The notes under the pieces were generated by a model, which searched no databases, had not been told where the DNA came from, and worked only from the letters and a program-made list of their open reading frames with translations. A stretch of DNA of 64,000 nt from Armatimonas sp043757465 (GTDB lineage: Bacteria; Armatimonadota; Armatimonadia; Armatimonadales; Armatimonadaceae). The position numbers were made by a program, and so were the translations under genes. The stretch spans positions 32,134 to 96,133 of the forward strand of contig NZ_JAYVPL010000156.1 of the NCBI RefSeq assembly GCF_043757465.1, in the 5' to 3' direction. Numbering within the stretch: the stretch's first letter is position 1; each line of letters begins with the position of its first letter. Below are positions 59,242 through 64,000 of this stretch, piece by piece.

Positions 59242-59871
59242 CTATTGTAGCCGACGGCGAGCCAGAAGTGTCCCCCCAACGATCAGGCCAGGAGCGAAGA
59301 AGAGGCCCAAAAAGGGGACGAGTGAGAGGAGCCCGGCAACGGCGGCAAAACTGAGTGTGTAGATATCGGGTTTAGGGAGCAGCAAGCGGGCTTGGGGCCC
59401 CAGAGTCGTGCCGCGCCGCAAGAACGCGGGCGACGTATAATCGAGCAGGCTGATCAGTCCCGCACCGCACACCCCCGCCACGGAGCCTAGAACGGGGCCA
59501 AGCGCGAAAGCGAGCACGCAGATGCTTCCATTGAGCAGGAGCCGCTTGCACGTGTCGCCAAAAAGCGGGAGTGGCTTGAGCGGACAGTTGAGCACCGTGC
59601 CATCAAGCAGGCGCTCCGTCTCCCGGCTCAGCGGATCGAAGACCACCCCCAAAAAACTACTTCCCAGTAGATAAAAAGCGAAGGGGAAAAGCACCAAATA
59701 CAAAAGAAAAGCGATGACTTTTGCGCCTTCTTCCAGCCCCGCCCCGTAGCGCTGCCAGGTGATCCACCCCAGGATCAAGTAGAGCGCGGAGGCGACTAGC
59801 CCCGGCACAAGAGCGAGCGGCCAGAGGCGCGGTGTTTTGAGTAAGAGGCCAATGCCTTTGAGTGCGTCCAT
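59242..59871 (-). CDS. EI24/CysZ-like membrane protein
   Basis: The 209-residue protein has about five hydrophobic segments (LWPLALVPGLVASALYLILG, VIAFLLYLVLFPFAFYLLG, SICVLAFALGPVLGSVAGVCGAG, YTLSFAAVAGLLSLVPFLGLFFAPGLIVG) matching the EI24 domain of CysZ-type proteins, which allow sulfate or other anion entry. Its last codons (CTA CAA TAG) form the -10 box of tsaD. It starts 5 bases after the sigma-factor stop, so it is in the same operon. Confidence 0.8.
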   Translation of the reverse strand: MDALKGIGLLLKTPRLWPLALVPGLVASALYLILGWITWQRYGAGLEEGAKVIAFLLYLVLFPFAFYLLGSSFLGVVFDPLSRETERLLDGTVLNCPLKPLPLFGDTCKRLLLNGSICVLAFALGPVLGSVAGVCGAGLISLLDYTSPAFLRRGTTLGPQARLLLPKPDIYTLSFAAVAGLLSLVPFLGLFFAPGLIVGGTLLARRRLQ

Positions 59872-59876
59872 ACAAA

Positions 59877-60569
59877 CTAAGCAAAGGCGAAGCGGCCCGC
59901 TTCGGCGTGCTCGCGCAGGCGCTTGAGGCCACGCTCGGCCTGCTTTCGGACACAGGCGGCGTTCGTGCCTAGTTCCTCAGCGATCTCATCGTGGCTAGCG
60001 CCCTCGGCGCGGCGCAGCACAACAAGAGCCTCATTGGGCTTGAGCAGAGTGAGCAGTGCCTCACGGATCGCCCGCTGCTGAATGCGCGCCAGGACGCTCT
60101 CCTCAACACGGGTCTCCAGGTCGGGCAGGTCGCGGGTCTCACCGTCTTCGGTATCGTCGAGGGAGAATGCCTGCTTGTCCTGACCACGGCGCACGAGATG
60201 GCGCTGGCGGTCAATGAGCAGGTTAGTCGCGATCCGAGCGATGTAGGCCGATGTCGGCTCCGTGCTCGCAGGGCTCTGAAGCAGACGGATCACCACTTCC
60301 TGGGTTAGATCCTCCAGCTCATTGGCCAGGAGGGTGCGTGCCTGTCGCGCGAGTGTCGCCGCGCACAGTGACTTGACCTGCCGTCGCAGCATCTCCGCGG
60401 CAACATCACGCTCCCGCTTGGAGTTTGCACTCTCGCGGATAACGGCAAGCAGCTCTGTATTGGTCTGTCGCTTCGGTGCGGCAGAAACAGTAGCTTGGGT
60501 CGGTTGGGGGGCAGCTTGGTCGTGCCATGCTTTGAGCCCCTGTAGTGCATTTAGCGCCTGTGCATTCAT
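59877..60569 (-). CDS. RNA polymerase sigma factor, ECF-like (sigma-70 region 2/4)
   Basis: From the ATG at 60569 this is 230 residues. A long N-terminal extension of about 65 residues precedes region 2 (LANELEDLTQEVVIRLLQ, AYIARIATNLLIDRQRHLVR) and region 4 (AIREALLTLLKPNEALVVLRRAEG with the helix-turn-helix HDEIAEELGTNAACVRKQAERGLKRL). The linker includes an acidic stretch (SLDDTEDGETRDLPDLE). It differs from housekeeping sigma by lacking region 1/3. A GGAGG Shine-Dalgarno lies 9 bases upstream. The TPR gene and a small secreted peptide are upstream; no anti-sigma gene is seen. Confidence 0.87.
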   Translation of the reverse strand: MNAQALNALQGLKAWHDQAAPQPTQATVSAAPKRQTNTELLAVIRESANSKRERDVAAEMLRRQVKSLCAATLARQARTLLANELEDLTQEVVIRLLQSPASTEPTSAYIARIATNLLIDRQRHLVRRGQDKQAFSLDDTEDGETRDLPDLETRVEESVLARIQQRAIREALLTLLKPNEALVVLRRAEGASHDEIAEELGTNAACVRKQAERGLKRLREHAEAGRFAFA

Positions 60570-60603
60570 TGTCTTAGGCCTCCTTCTCCAGAGATCTCTT
60601 AAA

Positions 60604-60717
60604 CTACGAACCGCCCTTAGTGGGCGGAGGCGGAGGAACGCCAACCTGTGCATACGCCGGAACAACGACTGCGGTCAGCAACAATGCTGCGACGCTTAAA
60701 AGCATTAATTTTTTCAT
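60604..60717 (-). CDS. 37-residue secreted Pro-rich peptide
   Basis: I found this below the usual size cut: ATG at 60717 to TAG at 60604. The peptide is MKKLMLLSVAALLLTAVVVP followed by AYAQVGVPPPPPTKGGS, a textbook signal sequence with an A-Y-A cleavage region and a short Pro-rich tail. Its start overlaps the stop of the TPR gene (ATGA), and the sigma-factor gene follows after 34 bases, so it is likely translated with them. Its mature part would be about 14 residues. A signalling or quality-control role for the sigma factor is only a guess. Confidence 0.6.
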   Translation of the reverse strand: MKKLMLLSVAALLLTAVVVPAYAQVGVPPPPPTKGGS

Positions 60718-61433
60718 GGTCTTACTCTCGAATCCTGCTTCCATAGTACCGCAAGCGAAGCAAATTTACCCACAAATTCCGCGAGGGTCGCTGGAGAGGG
60801 CGCCGCTTTGACGGCACGCTCCCACAGACGCTCCGCGCTCTCTTTTTCTCCCCGCTCCAATTTCACATAAGCCCAGGAGCAGAGCAGTTCCAGCCGCTCC
60901 TGCTCCGCCAGCGCGTTGGCTAGCCTATACTCCGTGTCCGCCAGCTCAAGATAGGTTCTATCCCCTGTCCGCTGGTAGCGCACTATCCGGGTGTAGCCCA
61001 GATTCTGGCGCAAGATACTCGCGACCTCCCGAGTCAGCCACTCCCCATCGGGTTCAATGCAGCAGAGCCGGGCGAAGATTCCCTCCGCTTTCTCAATGCT
61101 CGCTGCCGTATTATCTATCAAGCAAACCACTGCCAGCTCCACCCAAACCCGAAAGTAGAGTGGATCGTGCTCCAGCGCCTGCTCGTAGGCCCGCATTGCC
61201 GCGATGGCATCCTGATCCTCATGAAAAGCTTTATAGCCTTCACGGTAGCACTCCAGCGCCGCCGCGTTCTCAGAGTGGTCCGGCCAGATCGTCCCCTGTG
61301 TCCGCCGCCCAATCAGCAAAACGGGGAAGCGCTCATGAAACGCAGACGGGAGCGGTTCCTCCTCGATCCGGCCTTCAGGGAGGAGCCGGGGAAGGGCAGT
61401 TAAGTTCTCATCTACACTCACAGCGCTCTTCAT
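60714..61433 (-). CDS. TPR-like helical repeat protein
   Basis: From the ATG at 61433 this is 239 residues. TPR-like helix pairs (ALECYREGYKAFHEDQDAIAAMRAYEQAL, YFRVWVELAVVCLIDNTAAS, LELADTEYRLANALAEQERLELLCSWAYVK, SAERLWERAVKAAPSPAT) fill residues about 55-230; the first 50 are less ordered. AAGGA precedes the start. It is the first gene of a coupled minus-strand unit: TPR, 37-residue secreted peptide, sigma factor, CysZ-like protein. It may act as a sigma-factor regulator, but no motif proves that. Confidence 0.78.
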   Translation of the reverse strand: MKSAVSVDENLTALPRLLPEGRIEEEPLPSAFHERFPVLLIGRRTQGTIWPDHSENAAALECYREGYKAFHEDQDAIAAMRAYEQALEHDPLYFRVWVELAVVCLIDNTAASIEKAEGIFARLCCIEPDGEWLTREVASILRQNLGYTRIVRYQRTGDRTYLELADTEYRLANALAEQERLELLCSWAYVKLERGEKESAERLWERAVKAAPSPATLAEFVGKFASLAVLWKQDSRVRP

Positions 61434-61526
61434 TGCTTTCCTTATTTGGTTAGACGTGGCCGATGGCACAAATGTGACAAAACTTAAAAAATATTTTTTT
61501 GGGGCGCGATATACTGAGCGACGACT

Positions 61527-62399
61527 ATGAAATTGAAGCTTGGACTGCCCAAAGGCAGCTTACAGGAGGCCACCTTCCGGCTCTTCACGCAGGCCGGTTG
61601 GAGCGTGCGCGTGGACTCTCGCTCGTACCATCCCACGGTGGACGACCCCGAAATCGAGGCGATTCTGATGCGCCCCCAGGAAATCCCGCGCTACTTAGAA
61701 GATGGCGTGATTGATGCGGGTCTGACGGGCTGGGACTGGATCACGGACAACGGCGTAGACGTGGTGGAGGTCTGTGAGCTGGCCTACTCCAAGGCGACCC
61801 GCAACCCGATGCGTATTGTGTTGGCTGTTGCCGCCGACTCGGAGATTCAGTCGGTAAAAGACCTGGCGGGCAAGCGCCTGGCCACGGAGTATGTCCGGCT
61901 GACCAACAACTGGCTAGCGGCCAATGGCGTGACGGCACATGTCGAGTTTAGCTGGGGGGCCGATGAGATGAAAGTCCCGCAGCTCGTGGATGCGATTGTG
62001 GTGAACACCGAGACGGGCTCCAGCTTGAAAGCACACAAACTACGCATTGTCGGCGACCCGATTATTATCTCAACCACGCGTTTTGTGGCCAACAAAGCGT
62101 CTTGGGCGGATCCTGAAAAGCGTGCCAAGATCGAGAGCCTTGCGATGCTGCTCACGGGCGCTCTGAACGCCGGAGGGCTTGTCGGGCTTAAGCTCAATGT
62201 CGCCAAAGAGGACTTTGAGGCCGTGATCGCGCAGCTTCCCGCGCTCAAGAAGCCCACGGTCAGCCCGCTCTGGGGCGATGAGGGTTTTGCTATCGAGATC
62301 ATTATCGAGGAGCACCAAGCCCGTGATCTGATTCCACGCCTCAAGCGCGCCGGAGCCAGTGGGCTGGTTGAGTATCCCCTCAACAAAGTCGTGTACTAG
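61527..62399 (+). CDS. hisG: ATP phosphoribosyltransferase (long form)
   Basis: HisG starts histidine biosynthesis by joining ATP and PRPP. The 290-residue protein is the long form with the C-terminal regulatory domain: LKLGLPKGSLQEATFRLF, VIDAGLTGWDWI, RIVLAVAADSEIQSVKDLAGKRLATEYV and the PRPP loop AIVVNTETGSSLKAHKLR, then the ACT-like end IEIIIEEHQARDLIPRLKRAGA. Long HisG is inhibited by histidine. A TATACT box at 61510-61515 is 11 bases before ATG, so the mRNA would have a leader of only about 4-5 bases. It is not next to other his genes in this window. Confidence 0.95.
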   Translation: MKLKLGLPKGSLQEATFRLFTQAGWSVRVDSRSYHPTVDDPEIEAILMRPQEIPRYLEDGVIDAGLTGWDWITDNGVDVVEVCELAYSKATRNPMRIVLAVAADSEIQSVKDLAGKRLATEYVRLTNNWLAANGVTAHVEFSWGADEMKVPQLVDAIVVNTETGSSLKAHKLRIVGDPIIISTTRFVANKASWADPEKRAKIESLAMLLTGALNAGGLVGLKLNVAKEDFEAVIAQLPALKKPTVSPLWGDEGFAIEIIIEEHQARDLIPRLKRAGASGLVEYPLNKVVY

Positions 62400-62414
62400 C
62401 CTCCCAGAAGACTT

Positions 62415-63062
62415 ATGGAGCATGGAGAGTGGGAACAACTTGCCGAGAATCCGCGTTTTACGCGTCGCCCACGGCATATTGCGACAGCAGAGGATGCCTT
62501 TACTCTTCTTGGGTTTGGCCTGTGGCGTAATCAATGGAAGCCACAGGACGAAGATCAGGTGCGCCGTTCTGTGGATCTGGATTTGGCGGGTTTTGTCCGG
62601 GCAAAACAGGGAGTCCTAGAAGCATTATTGAGCGATCATGAGCATCAGAAATTACTGGCTTTCTCTCTGCGACAGAGTGCAACACAGCACGCTCTGCTGT
62701 ATTCGCAACCAAAATTTCGGGAGTCTTTGCTTCATGTTCTCCTTTACAGTGCAAAACCGCAGGAAGGAAAACCTCTCTGGCGAACCTTACTTTTGATGGA
62801 TTCGCTCGCGCTGATTCGAGTGAGTTTAAACGCTCAGGATCGCTTTGGTAGAGTATTACCTCCCGTCCGCAAAAAAGAAATGCTAAATAGTCTGGCAGGA
62901 GAACTACTGAGGCGTATGGGAGAGGAAAAATTTCTCGCGATAAAGCTCGCCCTCATGGCAAATTATTCTTCAGAACAACTTGATGTTCTGGAGGCAATCG
63001 TGCAGGGGAATCCTCCACAGGCAAACTTCTTCCAAACTGATCCGCTACCTGAGCCCGACTAA
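62415..63062 (+). CDS. Conserved helical protein of unknown function
   Basis: The 215-residue protein is soluble and mostly helical, with no motif I recognise (LLGFGLWRNQWKPQDEDQVRRSVDLDL, AFSLRQSATQHALLYSQPKF, MLNSLAGELLRRMGEEKFLA). It lies 15 bases after hisG and may be co-transcribed. The 3' end overlaps the convergent SDR by 4 bases. Base use looks slightly more A/T-rich than its neighbours, so horizontal acquisition is possible. Function unknown. Confidence 0.55.
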   Translation: MEHGEWEQLAENPRFTRRPRHIATAEDAFTLLGFGLWRNQWKPQDEDQVRRSVDLDLAGFVRAKQGVLEALLSDHEHQKLLAFSLRQSATQHALLYSQPKFRESLLHVLLYSAKPQEGKPLWRTLLLMDSLALIRVSLNAQDRFGRVLPPVRKKEMLNSLAGELLRRMGEEKFLAIKLALMANYSSEQLDVLEAIVQGNPPQANFFQTDPLPEPD

Positions 63063-63793
63063 AGCACCGCCAGGCCACCGTCGGGGGCGAGGTTCGCCCC
63101 CGTGATGAAGTCCGAGAGCGGTGAGCAGAAAAAGAGCACGGCGCGAGCGACGTCTTCGGGTGTGGCGAGGCGGCGCAGCGGGGTGCGCTCGGCGACGGCG
63201 GCTTTGAGTGACTCGGGAAGACTCTCGGAAAACTCCGTGAGCGCCATACCAGGCGAGACGGCGTTCACCGTGATCCCATCGGGGCCGATCTCTCGTGCCA
63301 GCGAGCGGGTGTAGGCGAGCACGGCGGCTTTTGCCATCGCGTGCGCCCCCTGCCCCGGTGCGGGCCGCTGCAAAAGAGTGGCCGAGAGATTGACGATCTT
63401 GCCGGATTTCTGTGCCTGAAAGTGCGGCAGCGCGGCGCGCGTGACTGTGATAACGGGCTTCACCACGGCCTCCCACTCCGTGTTGATCTCGTCCCAGGTG
63501 AAGGTCGCCAGCGATTTGAGTGGCCCGAAGCCTGCGGCATTGTTCACTAGAATATCCAGCCCTCCCAGTTTTTCCCACGCCTCCGCAACTAAGCGCTCCG
63601 CCTGCGCCGTGTCCGTGAGATCCGCCTGCAGCGCCACGCCCCCGATCTCATTTGCCAGGCTCTCCGCGCTGGCTTTCGAGGCGCGATAGGCCACCACGAC
63701 ACTTGCGCCCTCAGCGGCCAGCAGCAGCGCAATCGCCCTACCTACGCCTCGCCCCGCGCCCGTCACCAGCGCTTTCTTTCCCGTTAGTAGCAT
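63059..63793 (-). CDS. SDR-family oxidoreductase with His in place of catalytic Tyr
   Basis: From the ATG at 63793 this is 244 residues. SDR motifs ALVTGAGRGVGRAIALLLAAEG, DILVNNAAG and INLSATLL-like NLSATLLQ (catalytic Ser) are present, as are GITVNAVSPGM and APDGGLAV. The usual Tyr-x-x-x-Lys reads His-x-x-x-Lys (GAHAMAKAAV), so the proton donor is changed; the protein could be a non-enzymatic relative or use another mechanism. TACACT is 7 bases before ATG and a GGAGG lies next to it. Confidence 0.82.
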   Translation of the reverse strand: MLLTGKKALVTGAGRGVGRAIALLLAAEGASVVVAYRASKASAESLANEIGGVALQADLTDTAQAERLVAEAWEKLGGLDILVNNAAGFGPLKSLATFTWDEINTEWEAVVKPVITVTRAALPHFQAQKSGKIVNLSATLLQRPAPGQGAHAMAKAAVLAYTRSLAREIGPDGITVNAVSPGMALTEFSESLPESLKAAVAERTPLRRLATPEDVARAVLFFCSPLSDFITGANLAPDGGLAVL

Positions 63794-63854
63794 GCCTCCG
63801 AGTGTACCTCTCCTATTGTGATAGAATAGCAAACAATAAGCAAACAATAAAACC

Positions 63855-64000
63855 ATGTTGATTCTGGAAGACTGGATTGTGGACAGGCAGCGGCGGGAGG
63901 CGAATCACAATCCGACCGGAGCAAGCTCCGGGGTATGTCTCGGAAGACTTCGGCCTGAGAGCCGAAACCCTAGAAGAAGTGGGCATCCTGAGAGATGCCC
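63855..64000 (+). other. Structured edge region: short open frame or structured RNA
   Basis: A TAGAAT box (63822-63827) and two direct copies of AGCAAACAATA (63829-63850) precede an ATG at 63855. The frame from there is open to the window end (MLILEDWIVDRQRREANHNP...), but the last 85 bases fold readily: CCGGAGC-AA-GCTCCGG (63916-63931), TTCGGC-CTGAGA-GCCGAA (63949-63966) and GGGCATC-CTGAGA-GATGCCC (63981-64000). The last two share the loop CTGAGA. I cannot say whether this is a leader RNA, the start of a protein gene or part of a mobile-element RNA; the sequence stops here. Confidence 0.4.

Noticed and set aside
1..64000. CRISPR arrays or tRNA genes
   Set aside because: I saw no regularly spaced direct repeats and no T-arm plus acceptor pairing that would support either.

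Overview
The window looks like a chromosomal segment of a Gram-negative, high-GC bacterium, most likely Armatimonadota or a neighbouring phylum. This is an inference. It rests on the lipid A/Kdo genes (lpxK, waaA), FtsEX, many secreted beta-propeller and peptidase proteins, a large sugar-isomerase/oxidoreductase/glycoside hydrolase repertoire (GH26, GH140, GH127), a GloVer-repeat protein and paired DUF4139 proteins. There is no prophage, CRISPR array, tRNA or rRNA operon in the window. Coding density is very high and ATGA/GTGA stop-start overlaps are common.

Layout. 1-9 kb: a secreted protein cut by the window edge, a sugar isomerase and metallo-beta-lactamase (MBL) pair, RNase P RNA (rnpB), a tricorn-type protease, and a coupled minus-strand run tsaE-tsaB-selA-MBL. 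9-17 kb: gene debris with an 87-bp MITE, a glycosyltransferase, prmA, an Rpn-family nuclease, an S9 peptidase and ftsEX. 17-26 kb: a dead transposase, dtd, a TPR protein, GH26, a 334-bp inverted-repeat element, a SAM-I riboswitch with metK, an acyl-CoA-reductase-like ALDH, a PQQ-type propeller and a broken GNAT gene. 26-42 kb: a LuxE-like ligase, a kinase, an esterase, an isomerase, small stress and metabolic genes, a nucleotidyltransferase cassette, GH140, an S10 peptidase, GH127, a GloVer protein and a Gfo/Idh oxidoreductase. 42-54 kb: two DUF4139 paralogues, two YHS-like metal-binding proteins, an isomerase-SDR pair, ROK kinase-RsbU phosphatase, another isomerase, and a GAF-GGDEF-EAL protein. 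54-64 kb: an ATPase-TOPRIM cassette fused by overlapping codons to waaA-lpxK, then tsaD, a CysZ-like protein, a sigma factor, a 37-residue secreted peptide, a TPR protein, hisG, an unknown protein, an atypical SDR and an unidentified structured stretch at the edge.

Three genome-style signals stand out. First, about 23 genes have a TANNNT box ending 5-8 bases (mostly 6) before the start codon with no Shine-Dalgarno, so much of this genome is probably transcribed as leaderless mRNA. Four or five divergent gene pairs are driven from only 28-39 bp. Second, a C-rich/G-rich palindromic repeat family lies at gene 3' ends, inside the waaA reading frame and inside helix P12 of rnpB. Third, an OLD/PARIS-like ATPase plus TOPRIM pair, a candidate defence module, sits at the head of the lipid A operon.

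Functionally the genes point to a heterotrophic polysaccharide user: hydrolases release sugars, and the ROK kinase, isomerases, SDRs and the Gfo/Idh enzyme channel them. Housekeeping functions include t6A tRNA modification (tsaB, tsaD, tsaE), D-aminoacyl-tRNA proofreading, SAM synthesis, histidine biosynthesis and envelope assembly.
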